64,000 nt of DNA from Pseudomonas sp. ERMR1:02 (GTDB lineage: Bacteria > Pseudomonadota > Gammaproteobacteria > Pseudomonadales > Pseudomonadaceae), in assembly GCF_002277815.1 (NCBI RefSeq), contig NZ_NKJI01000004.1, forward strand, positions 372,001 to 436,000, in the 5' to 3' direction. Position numbers and translations under genes: made by a program. Numbering within the stretch: the stretch's first letter is position 1; the number at the start of each line of letters is the position of its first letter. The notes under the pieces are model-generated. The model saw only the letters and a program-made list of their open reading frames with translations. It was not told the origin of the DNA and ran no database searches. Of the stretch, positions 54,459 to 64,000 are shown one piece after another.

Positions 54459-54488
54459 CAAACCTTCAAAGCTAACTCAAAAAAGAGC

Positions 54489-55682
54489 TTACTCGATGAT
54501 TTTGGCTACGACGCCAGCGCCGACGGTACGACCGCCTTCACGGATAGCGAAACGCAGACCATCTTCCATTGCGATGGTTTTGATCAGGGTAACAGTCATC
54601 TGAATGTTGTCACCTGGCATTACCATTTCAACGCCTTCTGGCAGCTCGCAGTTACCGGTCACGTCAGTAGTACGGAAGTAGAACTGTGGACGGTAGCCTT
54701 TGAAGAACGGAGTGTGACGACCGCCTTCTTCCTTGCTCAGAACGTAAACTTCTGCGGTGAACTTGGTGTGCGGCTTAACCGAACCCGGCTTAACCAGAAC
54801 CTGACCACGCTCAACGTCGTCACGCTTGGTGCCACGCAGCAGAACGCCGCAGTTCTCGCCAGCACGACCTTCGTCGAGCAGCTTGCGGAACATTTCAACA
54901 CCGGTGCAGGTGGTGACGGTGGTGTCACGCAGACCAACGATTTCCAGTGGATCTTGAATGCGAACGATACCGCGCTCGATACGACCAGTCACAACAGTGC
55001 CGCGACCAGAGATCGAGAATACGTCTTCGATTGGCATCAGGAATGGCTTGTCGATAGCACGCTCAGGCTCTGGGATGTAGCTATCCAGAGTCTCTACCAG
55101 CTTCTTAACAGCGGTAGTGCCCATTTCGTTGTCGTCTTTGCCTTCCAGCGCCATACGAGCAGAACCGATGATGATCGGAGTGTCATCGCCCGGGAAGTCG
55201 TAAGTGCTCAGCAGATCGCGCACTTCCATCTCAACCAGTTCCAGCAGCTCAGCGTCGTCTACCAGGTCAGCCTTGTTCAGGAAGACCACGATGTACGGAA
55301 CACCTACCTGGCGGGACAGCAGGATGTGCTCACGGGTTTGTGGCATCGGACCATCAGCGGCCGAGCAAACCAGGATCGCGCCGTCCATCTGAGCAGCACC
55401 GGTGATCATATTCTTCACGTAGTCAGCGTGACCTGGGCAGTCAACGTGAGCGTAGTGACGAATCGCCGAGTTGTACTCAACGTGTGCGGTGTTGATGGTG
55501 ATACCACGAGCTTTTTCTTCTGGCGCGCTGTCGATCTTGTCGAAGTCAACGATTGCCGAACCGAAAACCTCGGAGCAAACACGAGTCAGAGCAGCAGTCA
55601 GTGTGGTTTTACCATGGTCAACGTGACCGATAGTGCCAACGTTGACGTGCGGAAGGGAACGATCAAATTTTTCTTTAGCCAC
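54489..55682 (-). CDS. tuf: Elongation factor Tu
   Basis: A 397-residue GTPase delivering aminoacyl-tRNA. G1 is [10 protein letters not shown]3 is DCPGH, G4 is NKAD, followed by two beta-barrel domains ([33 protein letters not shown]). Translation starts at GTG 55682. It lies 31 bases after fusA as the last gene of the str operon, with a strong terminator. No tRNA genes sit nearby, unlike the tufB locus of other bacteria. Confidence 0.97.
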   Translation of the reverse strand: MAKEKFDRSLPHVNVGTIGHVDHGKTTLTAALTRVCSEVFGSAIVDFDKIDSAPEEKARGITINTAHVEYNSAIRHYAHVDCPGHADYVKNMITGAAQMDGAILVCSAADGPMPQTREHILLSRQVGVPYIVVFLNKADLVDDAELLELVEMEVRDLLSTYDFPGDDTPIIIGSARMALEGKDDNEMGTTAVKKLVETLDSYIPEPERAIDKPFLMPIEDVFSISGRGTVVTGRIERGIVRIQDPLEIVGLRDTTVTTCTGVEMFRKLLDEGRAGENCGVLLRGTKRDDVERGQVLVKPGSVKPHTKFTAEVYVLSKEEGGRHTPFFKGYRPQFYFRTTDVTGNCELPEGVEMVMPGDNIQMTVTLIKTIAMEDGLRFAIREGGRTVGAGVVAKIIE

Positions 55683-55713
55683 GACAATTAACTCCTAGCC
55701 TAAAGGGGCTGAA

Positions 55714-57819
55714 TCAGCCTTGTTTTTTGGTTACAGTTTCGACGATGTGCGACGGAGCTGTATTGTATTTTTTGAATTCCATAGAGTAGCTTGCGCGACC
55801 CTGGGACATGGAACGAACGTCGGTCGCATAACCGAACATCTCGCCCAGCGGAACTTCGGCGCGAATTACCTTGCCGGAGACCGTGTCTTCCATACCCAAA
55901 ATCATGCCGCGACGACGGTTAAGGTCGCCCATCACGTCACCCATATAGTCTTCAGGCGTAACAACCTCTACCGCCATGATCGGCTCAAGCAACTCACCAC
56001 CGCCCTTCTGGGCCAATTGCTTGGTCGCCATGGAAGCAGCCACCTTAAACGCCATCTCGTTCGAGTCGACGTCGTGGTAAGAACCATCAAACACGGTAGC
56101 CTTCAGGCCGATCAGCGGATAGCCGGCAACAACGCCGTTCTTCATCTGCTCTTCGATACCCTTCTGGATAGCCGGGATGTATTCCTTAGGAACCACACCA
56201 CCCACTACTTCGTTCACGAATTGCAGACCTTCCTGACCTTCGTCAGCAGGAGCAAAACGGATCCAGCAATGGCCGAACTGGCCACGACCGCCGGATTGAC
56301 GAACGAACTTGCCTTCGATCTCACAGTTCTTCGTGATGCGCTCACGATAGGAAACCTGAGGCTTACCGATGTTGGCTTCGACGTTGAACTCACGGCGCAT
56401 CCGGTCAACCAGGATGTCCAGGTGCAGCTCGCCCATGCCGGAGATGATCGTTTGACCAGTCTCTTCATCAGTCTTGACGCGGAAAGACGGGTCTTCCTGA
56501 GCAAGTTTACCCAGAGCGATACCCATTTTTTCCTGGTCATCCTTGGTCTTAGGCTCTACGGCAACCGAAATAACCGGCTCCGGGAAGTCCATGCGAACAA
56601 GGATGATTGGCTTGTCAGCGTTGCACAAAGTTTCACCAGTGGTGACGTCCTTCATGCCGATCAGGGCCGCGATGTCGCCAGCGCGTACTTCCTTGATCTC
56701 TTCACGGGCGTTTGCGTGCATTTGCACCATACGACCCACGCGCTCTTTCTTGCCTTTAACCGAGTTGATCACGCCGTCGCCGGAGGCCAACACGCCCGAG
56801 TAAACGCGGACGAAGGTCAAGGTACCCACGAATGGGTCGGTAGCGATCTTGAACGCCAGAGCCGAGAACGGCTCGCTGTCGTCTGCATGACGCTCCATTT
56901 GCTTTTCCTCGTCATCCGGGTCAGTACCCTTGATGGCAGGAATGTCGGTCGGAGCCGGCAGGTAGTCGATAACGGCGTCGAGAACCAGGGGAACACCCTT
57001 GTTCTTGAAGGAAGAACCGCAAACAGCCAGGACGATCTCACCAGCAATGGTACGCTGACGCAGAGCGGCCTTGATTTCCTCGATGGAAAGCTCTTCGCCC
57101 TCGAGGTACTTGTTCATCAGCTCTTCGCTGGCTTCGGCCGCAGCCTCAACCATGTTGCTACGCCACTCTTCAGCCAGCTCCTGCAGCTCAGCAGGAATAG
57201 CTTCGCGACGAGGAGTCATACCCTTGTCAGCATCGTTCCAGTAAACCGCTTCCATGGTCATCAGATCGATCTGACCCTGGAAGTTGTCTTCGGAACCGAT
57301 AGCCAACTGGATTGGCACCGGAGTGTGACCCAGACGCTGCTTGATCTGAGCGATCACGCGCAGGAAGTTTGCGCCAGCACGGTCCATCTTGTTCACGTAA
57401 ACGATACGTGGAACGCCGTACTTGTTGGCTTGACGCCATACGGTTTCGGACTGAGGCTCAACGCCCGAAGTACCACAGAACACAACGACCGCGCCGTCGA
57501 GTACACGCAAGGAACGCTCAACTTCAATGGTGAAGTCAACGTGGCCCGGGGTATCAATGACGTTGAAGCGGTATTGGTCTTTGTGCTGCTTCGCAGAACC
57601 CTGCCAGAAGGCGGTAATAGCAGCAGAAGTAATGGTAATACCACGCTCCTGCTCCTGCACCATCCAGTCTGTGGTCGCGGCGCCGTCATGCACCTCGCCC
57701 ATCTTGTGACTTTTGCCAGTGTAAAAAAGGACGCGCTCGGTGGTGGTGGTTTTACCAGCATCCACGTGAGCAACGATACCAATGTTACGGTAGCGATTAA
57801 TCGGTGTTGTACGAGCCAT
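55714..57819 (-). CDS. fusA: Elongation factor G
   Basis: A 701-residue translocase GTPase: P-loop [30 protein letters not shown], then domains II-V. These include [20 protein letters not shown] and the C-terminal [20 protein letters not shown]. It follows rpsG by 30 bases. Length is normal; no truncation. Confidence 0.97.
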   Translation of the reverse strand: MARTTPINRYRNIGIVAHVDAGKTTTTERVLFYTGKSHKMGEVHDGAATTDWMVQEQERGITITSAAITAFWQGSAKQHKDQYRFNVIDTPGHVDFTIEVERSLRVLDGAVVVFCGTSGVEPQSETVWRQANKYGVPRIVYVNKMDRAGANFLRVIAQIKQRLGHTPVPIQLAIGSEDNFQGQIDLMTMEAVYWNDADKGMTPRREAIPAELQELAEEWRSNMVEAAAEASEELMNKYLEGEELSIEEIKAALRQRTIAGEIVLAVCGSSFKNKGVPLVLDAVIDYLPAPTDIPAIKGTDPDDEEKQMERHADDSEPFSALAFKIATDPFVGTLTFVRVYSGVLASGDGVINSVKGKKERVGRMVQMHANAREEIKEVRAGDIAALIGMKDVTTGETLCNADKPIILVRMDFPEPVISVAVEPKTKDDQEKMGIALGKLAQEDPSFRVKTDEETGQTIISGMGELHLDILVDRMRREFNVEANIGKPQVSYRERITKNCEIEGKFVRQSGGRGQFGHCWIRFAPADEGQEGLQFVNEVVGGVVPKEYIPAIQKGIEEQMKNGVVAGYPLIGLKATVFDGSYHDVDSNEMAFKVAASMATKQLAQKGGGELLEPIMAVEVVTPEDYMGDVMGDLNRRRGMILGMEDTVSGKVIRAEVPLGEMFGYATDVRSMSQGRASYSMEFKKYNTAPSHIVETVTKKQG

Positions 57820-57849
57820 AAAGCCCTCGCAAAATTAGTGACGCTAAAA

Positions 57850-58341
<492 letters not shown>

Positions 58342-58439
58342 TCAGGTTCGCTCGGAATCGGTGCCCATTACGGGACGCCTCCGACCTTACTCTTATCGAC
58401 TCAGAAAAATAGAAATCAGTTTTGTGCTGCAAGCAACCA

Positions 58440-58811
58440 TTACTTCGGACGCTTGGTACCGTACTTCGAACGACCCTGGTTACGACCTTTAACGCCGGAA
58501 GTATCCAAAGAACCGCGAACGGTGTGGTAACGAACACCTGGCAAGTCTTTTACACGACCGCCGCGGATCAGTACCACGCTGTGCTCTTGCAGGTTGTGGC
58601 CTTCACCGCCGATGTACGAGGAAACCTCGAAACCGTTGGTCAGACGCACACGGCATACTTTACGCAGTGCCGAGTTAGGTTTTTTCGGCGTGGTGGTGTA
58701 CACACGGGTGCACACGCCACGACGTTGCGGGCAGTTCTGCAGCGCAGGCACGTCGGATTTCTCGACGATACGCTTACGCGGCTGACGTACCAGCTGGTTG
58801 ATAGTTGCCAT
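58440..58811 (-). CDS. rpsL: 30S ribosomal protein S12
   Basis: A 123-residue decoding-centre protein: [20 protein letters not shown], the streptomycin-region loop [19 protein letters not shown] with the wild-type Lys, and [20 protein letters not shown] with the second wild-type Lys. It is the first gene of the str operon, about 85 bases downstream of a strong promoter. Confidence 0.97.
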
Positions 58812-58902
58812 CTACTAGCTCCACTGTTGTCTTGCGACGCTATTGTCTTGCAAGAAAAGCAAAATGACAGGAACGAATCCCCGCCAAATTTAGGGGTACA
58901 AG

Positions 58903-58931
58903 AGTCTAAAGAGGATCTTGCCCCCAGTCAA
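58903..58931 (-). promoter_or_regulatory. str operon promoter (sigma-70 type)
   Basis: On the minus strand TTGACT (58926-58931), a 17-base spacer and TAGACT (58903-58908) in the gap between rpoC and rpsL. It would drive rpsL-rpsG-fusA-tuf independently of rpoBC. No clear rpoC terminator is seen in the gap. Confidence 0.8.
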
Positions 58932-59027
58932 GGCAAGGCCCCGACCTCCCCCCTCATCTGACCTCGACAAATTGTCTTGATTCGATGAACGGAGCGACCA
59001 GGGCCTTACACTCATTTATCGCAGAAC

Positions 59028-62000
59028 TCAGTTACCGCTAGAGTTCAGCGCTTCGGTCAGTGCAGCTTCCACTTCACTGGCGCTTACGCGCAACGGCTTG
59101 TCTGCTTCACGGCGACGCTTACGCTCGCTGTGATAAGCCAAACCGGTACCAGCCGGAATCAGACGACCCACGACCACGTTTTCTTTCAGGCCGCGCAGGT
59201 AATCACGCTTGCCGGTTACCGCCGCTTCGGTCAGTACGCGAGTGGTTTCCTGGAAGGAAGCCGCCGAGATGAACGATTCGGTGGACAACGACGCCTTGGT
59301 GATACCCAGCAGAACGCGAGTGAACTTGGAGACAAACTTATCTTCACCGCTCAAACGCTCGTTCTCTACCAGAACGTGAGTCAGTTCCATCTGGTCGCCC
59401 TTGATGAAACTTGAATCGCCGGATTCAGCGATTTCAACTTTACGCAGCATCTGACGCAGGATGGTCTCGATGTGCTTATCGTTGATCTTCACGCCTTGCA
59501 GACGGTAAACGTCCTGGATCTCGTTAACGATGTACTTGGCCAGCGCACTCACGCCCAGCAGACGCAAGATGTCGTGTGGATCGCTTGGACCGTCGGAGAT
59601 AACTTCGCCGCGGTTCACTTGTTCGCCTTCGAAGACGTTCAGGTGACGCCACTTCGGAATCAGCTCTTCGTACGGATCGCTACCGTCGTTCGGGGTGATA
59701 ACCAGACGGCGCTTGCCTTTGGTCTCTTTACCGAACGCGATGGTGCCGCTGACTTCAGCCAGAATCGAGGCTTCTTTCGGACGACGAGCTTCGAACAAGT
59801 CAGCAACACGCGGCAGACCACCGGTGATGTCACGGGTCTTCGAAGTCTCTTGCGGAATACGAGCGATTACGTCACCGATCGCAATTTTCGCACCGTCCGC
59901 TACACCGACCAAGGCGTTAGCAGGCAGGAAGTACTGAGCAATTACGTCGGTACCCGGCAGCAAGAGATCCTTGCCGTTGTCATCGACCATCTTCACAGCA
60001 GGACGGATATCTTTACCGGCAGCTGGACGATCTTTGGCGTCGAGTACTTCAATGTTGGTCATACCGGTCAATTCGTCAGTCTGACGCTTGATCGTGATGC
60101 CTTCTTCCATGCCCACGTAGGTCACGGTACCTTTCATTTCGGTAACGATCGGGTGAGTGTGCGGATCCCACTTGGCCACGATTGCGCCAGCGTCGACCTT
60201 GTCACCTTCTTTAACCGAAATCACAGCACCGTACGGCAGCTTGTAACGCTCACGCTCACGACCGAAGTCATCAGCGATAGCCAGCTCACCAGAACGAGAC
60301 ACGGCTACCAAGTGGCCATCCACTCGTTCCACGTGCTTCAAGTTGTGCAGACGAACGGTACCGCCATTCTTCACCTGAACGCTGTCCGCAGCGGAGGTCC
60401 GGCTTGCCGCACCACCGATGTGGAACGTACGCATCGTCAGCTGGGTACCCGGCTCACCGATGGACTGGGCAGCAATAACGCCGACCGCTTCACCGATGTT
60501 CACCTGGTGACCACGAGCCAGATCGCGACCGTAGCACTTGGCGCAGATACCGAAGCGGGTTTCGCAGCTGATCGGCGAACGCACGATCACTTCATCGATG
60601 CTGTTGAGCTCGATGAACTCGACCCACTTCTCGTCGACCAGGGTGCCAGCAGGAACAATGACGTCCTCGGTACCTGGCTTGAATACGTCACGGGCGATAA
60701 CACGACCCAATACGCGTTCACCCAACGGTTCTACAACGTCACCGCCTTCAATGTGCGGAGTCATCAGCAGACCGTGCTCGGTGCCGCAATCGATCTCGGT
60801 TACAACCAGGTCTTGCGCCACGTCTACCAGACGACGCGTCAGGTAACCGGAGTTAGCGGTTTTCAACGCGGTATCCGCCAGACCTTTACGAGCACCGTGA
60901 GTAGAGATGAAGTACTGGAGTACGCTCAAACCTTCACGGAAGTTCGCAGTAATCGGCGTTTCGATGATGGAGCCGTCCGGCTTGGCCATCAGGCCACGCA
61001 TACCGGCGAGCTGACGGATCTGCGCAGCAGAACCCCGTGCGCCCGAGTCGGCCATCATGTACATCGAGTTGAAAGATTCCTGCTCGACTTCGACACCATG
61101 ACGGTCGATGACTTTCTCTTTCGAGAGGTTGGCCATCATCGCCTTGGAAACTTCGTCGTTCGCCTTGGACCAAAGGTCGATCACTTTGTTGTACTTCTCG
61201 CCCTGGGTTACCAGGCCGGATGCGTACTGACTTTCGATCTCTTTTACTTCATCAGTGGCAGCATTGATGATGCGGGCTTTTTCATCCGGGATAACGAAGT
61301 CGTTAACACCGATGGAAACGCCGGAAATGGTCGAATAGGCAAAACCTGTGTACATCAACTGGTCAGCGAAGATCACGGTCTCTTTCAAACCAACCACGCG
61401 GTAGCACTGGTTGATCAGCTTGGAGATCGCCTTTTTCTTCATTGGCAGGTTGACGACGTCGTACGACAGGCCTTTTGGCACAACCTGGAACAACAGCGCA
61501 CGGCCGACAGTGGTGTCGACGATACGGGTGTTGCTTACGCTGCCGCCATCACGGTCGTTGACGGTTTCGTTGATCCGCACTTTGACTTTGGCGTGCAGTG
61601 CGGCTTCGCCGGCACGGAACACACGGTCAACTTCCTGCAGATCCGCGAACACACGACCTTCGCCCTTGGCGTTGATCGCTTCACGAGTCATGTAGTACAG
61701 ACCCAATACAACGTCCTGCGACGGAACGATGATTGGCTCACCGTTGGCTGGCGACAGAATGTTGTTGGTCGACATCATCAACGCACGCGCTTCCAGCTGG
61801 GCTTCCAGCGTCAACGGTACGTGCACGGCCATTTGGTCGCCGTCGAAGTCGGCGTTGTACGCAGCACAGACCAGCGGATGCAGCTGGATAGCCTTACCTT
61901 CGATCAGTACCGGTTCAAACGCCTGGATACCCAGACGGTGAAGGGTCGGTGCACGGTTGAGGAGAACCGGGTGTTCACGGATTACTTCAGCGAGAACGTC

Positions 62001-63227
62001 CCAAACTTCCGGCAGCTCGCGCTCGACCATCTTCTTGGCAGCTTTGATGGTGGTAGCGAGACCACGCATTTCCAGCTTGCCGAAAATGAACGGCTTGAAC
62101 AGCTCGAGAGCCATCTTCTTCGGCAGACCACACTGGTGCAGACGCAGGGTCGGACCTACGGTAATTACCGAACGACCGGAGTAGTCAACACGCTTACCGA
62201 GCAAGTTCTGACGGAAACGACCTTGCTTACCCTTGATCATGTCAGCCAGGGATTTCAGAGGACGCTTGTTGGAACCGGTGATAGCGCGGCCACGACGACC
62301 GTTGTCGAGCAGTGCGTCGACAGCTTCCTGCAACATACGCTTTTCGTTGCGCACGATGATGTCCGGAGCGGACAGATCCAGCAGGCGCTTCAAACGGTTG
62401 TTACGGTTGATCACTCGACGATACAGATCGTTGAGGTCGGAAGTCGCGAAGCGACCGCCATCCAGCGGGACCAGTGGACGCAGATCTGGCGGCAGAACCG
62501 GCAGAACGGTCAGCACCATCCACTCTGGCAAGTTGCCGGAACCCTGGAAGGCTTCCATCAACTTCAGACGCTTGGACAGCTTCTTGATCTTGGTTTCGGA
62601 GTTGGTTTGCGGAATCTCTTCACGCAGACGGCCAATCTCGTGTTCCAGATCGATAGCGTGCAGCAGTTCGCGGACAGCTTCGGCACCCATACGGGCATCG
62701 AAATCGTCGCCGAACTCTTCCAGCGCTTCGAAGTACTGCTCGTCGTTGAGCAGCTGACCTTTTTCAAGGGTGGTCATGCCTGGATCGATAACGACATAGC
62801 TCTCGAAGTAGAGAACGCGCTCGATATCACGCAGGGTCATGTCCATCAGCAAACCGATACGGGACGGCAGCGATTTCAGGAACCAGATGTGGGCGACTGG
62901 GGAGGCCAGTTCGATGTGTGCCATGCGCTCACGACGAACTTTTGCCAGCGCGACTTCAACGCCGCACTTCTCGCAGATCACACCACGGTGCTTCAAGCGC
63001 TTGTACTTACCGCACAGGCACTCGTAATCCTTTACCGGGCCAAAGATCTTGGCGCAGAACAGGCCGTCACGCTCAGGTTTGAACGTACGGTAGTTGATGG
63101 TTTCCGGCTTTTTAACTTCACCGAACGACCACGAACGGATCATCTCAGGCGATGCCAATCCGATGCGGATGGCGTCGAACTCTTCGACTTGACCCTGGTT
63201 TTTCAGCAAATTCAGTAGGTCTTTCAA
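59028..63227 (-). CDS. rpoC: RNA polymerase beta' subunit
   Basis: A 1399-residue catalytic subunit. Zinc-site 1 is [20 protein letters not shown] (~residue 70), the catalytic Mg motif is [13 protein letters not shown] (~460), and the second zinc site is [19 protein letters not shown]. The trigger loop/bridge helix ([19 protein letters not shown]) and C-terminal clamp segments are intact. It follows rpoB by 64 bases. No irregularity. Confidence 0.97.
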   Translation of the reverse strand: MKDLLNLLKNQGQVEEFDAIRIGLASPEMIRSWSFGEVKKPETINYRTFKPERDGLFCAKIFGPVKDYECLCGKYKRLKHRGVICEKCGVEVALAKVRRERMAHIELASPVAHIWFLKSLPSRIGLLMDMTLRDIERVLYFESYVVIDPGMTTLEKGQLLNDEQYFEALEEFGDDFDARMGAEAVRELLHAIDLEHEIGRLREEIPQTNSETKIKKLSKRLKLMEAFQGSGNLPEWMVLTVLPVLPPDLRPLVPLDGGRFATSDLNDLYRRVINRNNRLKRLLDLSAPDIIVRNEKRMLQEAVDALLDNGRRGRAITGSNKRPLKSLADMIKGKQGRFRQNLLGKRVDYSGRSVITVGPTLRLHQCGLPKKMALELFKPFIFGKLEMRGLATTIKAAKKMVERELPEVWDVLAEVIREHPVLLNRAPTLHRLGIQAFEPVLIEGKAIQLHPLVCAAYNADFDGDQMAVHVPLTLEAQLEARALMMSTNNILSPANGEPIIVPSQDVVLGLYYMTREAINAKGEGRVFADLQEVDRVFRAGEAALHAKVKVRINETVNDRDGGSVSNTRIVDTTVGRALLFQVVPKGLSYDVVNLPMKKKAISKLINQCYRVVGLKETVIFADQLMYTGFAYSTISGVSIGVNDFVIPDEKARIINAATDEVKEIESQYASGLVTQGEKYNKVIDLWSKANDEVSKAMMANLSKEKVIDRHGVEVEQESFNSMYMMADSGARGSAAQIRQLAGMRGLMAKPDGSIIETPITANFREGLSVLQYFISTHGARKGLADTALKTANSGYLTRRLVDVAQDLVVTEIDCGTEHGLLMTPHIEGGDVVEPLGERVLGRVIARDVFKPGTEDVIVPAGTLVDEKWVEFIELNSIDEVIVRSPISCETRFGICAKCYGRDLARGHQVNIGEAVGVIAAQSIGEPGTQLTMRTFHIGGAASRTSAADSVQVKNGGTVRLHNLKHVERVDGHLVAVSRSGELAIADDFGRERERYKLPYGAVISVKEGDKVDAGAIVAKWDPHTHPIVTEMKGTVTYVGMEEGITIKRQTDELTGMTNIEVLDAKDRPAAGKDIRPAVKMVDDNGKDLLLPGTDVIAQYFLPANALVGVADGAKIAIGDVIARIPQETSKTRDITGGLPRVADLFEARRPKEASILAEVSGTIAFGKETKGKRRLVITPNDGSDPYEELIPKWRHLNVFEGEQVNRGEVISDGPSDPHDILRLLGVSALAKYIVNEIQDVYRLQGVKINDKHIETILRQMLRKVEIAESGDSSFIKGDQMELTHVLVENERLSGEDKFVSKFTRVLLGITKASLSTESFISAASFQETTRVLTEAAVTGKRDYLRGLKENVVVGRLIPAGTGLAYHSERKRRREADKPLRVSASEVEAALTEALNSSGN

Positions 63228-63291
63228 GGCCTTTCCTCCTGGCGGAGCAGAGAGCGGGCAATCCTGCCCCGCTCTCGATTCGCGTCACGTG

Positions 63292-64000
<709 letters not shown>

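Noticed and set aside
54332..54488. L4-type S10 leader or tRNA genes near tuf
   Set aside because: The space is taken up by a terminator and a promoter; the leader is only about 55 bases, and no tRNA structure is seen.
59472..63218. Very long open frame on the plus strand opposite rpoC (over 1200 codons)
   Set aside because: It is a by-product of strong codon bias in rpoC. The implied protein is low in recognisable domains and has no ribosome site.

Overview
The window is a stretch of Pseudomonas chromosome, most likely from the P. fluorescens group. Three things point there. Base composition and codon use are uniformly GC-rich. The intergenic spaces carry many paired REP (REPIN) sequences of the GGAGCGAGGCTTGCCCGCG / GGAGCGGGCTTGCTCGCGAA kind. 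Gene order matches, as I recall it, two blocks of the P. aeruginosa PAO1 map: dxs to the oprG/epimerase region (about PA4044-PA4069) and ssb to rpoB (about PA4232-PA4270). I see no phage, transposase, CRISPR array, tRNA or rRNA. Almost everything is core genome, and I found no clearly new multi-gene system.

Layout. 1-5.1 kb: 3' end of dxs, a BtuB-type TonB receptor, then a leftward btuF - membrane protein - ribA group. 5.5-11.5 kb: a tightly overlapping leftward operon nrdR-ribD-ribC-ribBA-ribE-nusB-thiL-pgpA (riboflavin, thiamine, antitermination, phospholipid). 11.6-17.6 kb: rightward lipoprotein/methyltransferase pair, a CnoX-like thioredoxin, and a four-gene zinc-related ABC operon (PA4063-PA4066 type). 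17.8-20.5 kb: oprG (OmpW) behind a probable Anr box, then two leftward sugar-nucleotide SDR genes. 20.7-31.2 kb: the giant Lhr helicase, a DUF72 protein, the ybhP-clsB-ybhN phospholipid operon, and a leftward DUF3182/alpha-beta-hydrolase pair. 31.5-40.4 kb: a GlxA-type regulator divergent from an isochorismatase-family hydrolase, then ssb, yajR-like MFS, uvrA, a haem-less bacterioferritin and catalase. 40.6-64 kb: the complete alpha, spc, S10 and str ribosomal-protein operons plus rpoC and the 3' end of rpoB, all leftward.

Three results deserve attention. First, five genes (glxA-like regulator, ssb, yajR-like, uvrA, rpoA) between 32.4 and 41.8 kb each show one missing base in a short G/C run. 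Restoring one base gives a normal full-length protein every time. Because ssb and rpoA are essential, sequence error is the best explanation. Second, the ribosomal-protein tract has readable sigma-70 promoters, each with a 17-bp spacer, next to or overlapping hairpins. One of them lies inside the spc operon, in an unusual 208-bp rpsN-rpsH gap. Third, the DUF3182 gene has its ribosome-binding site buried in a strong 5' hairpin and overlaps a hydrolase gene. This is the best candidate here for an uncharacterised pathway.

REPINs are dense from 1 to 31.5 kb (12 doublets) and absent from the ribosomal tract, where only one degenerate single REP is seen at 38.3 kb. Two genes take their stop codon from a REP.
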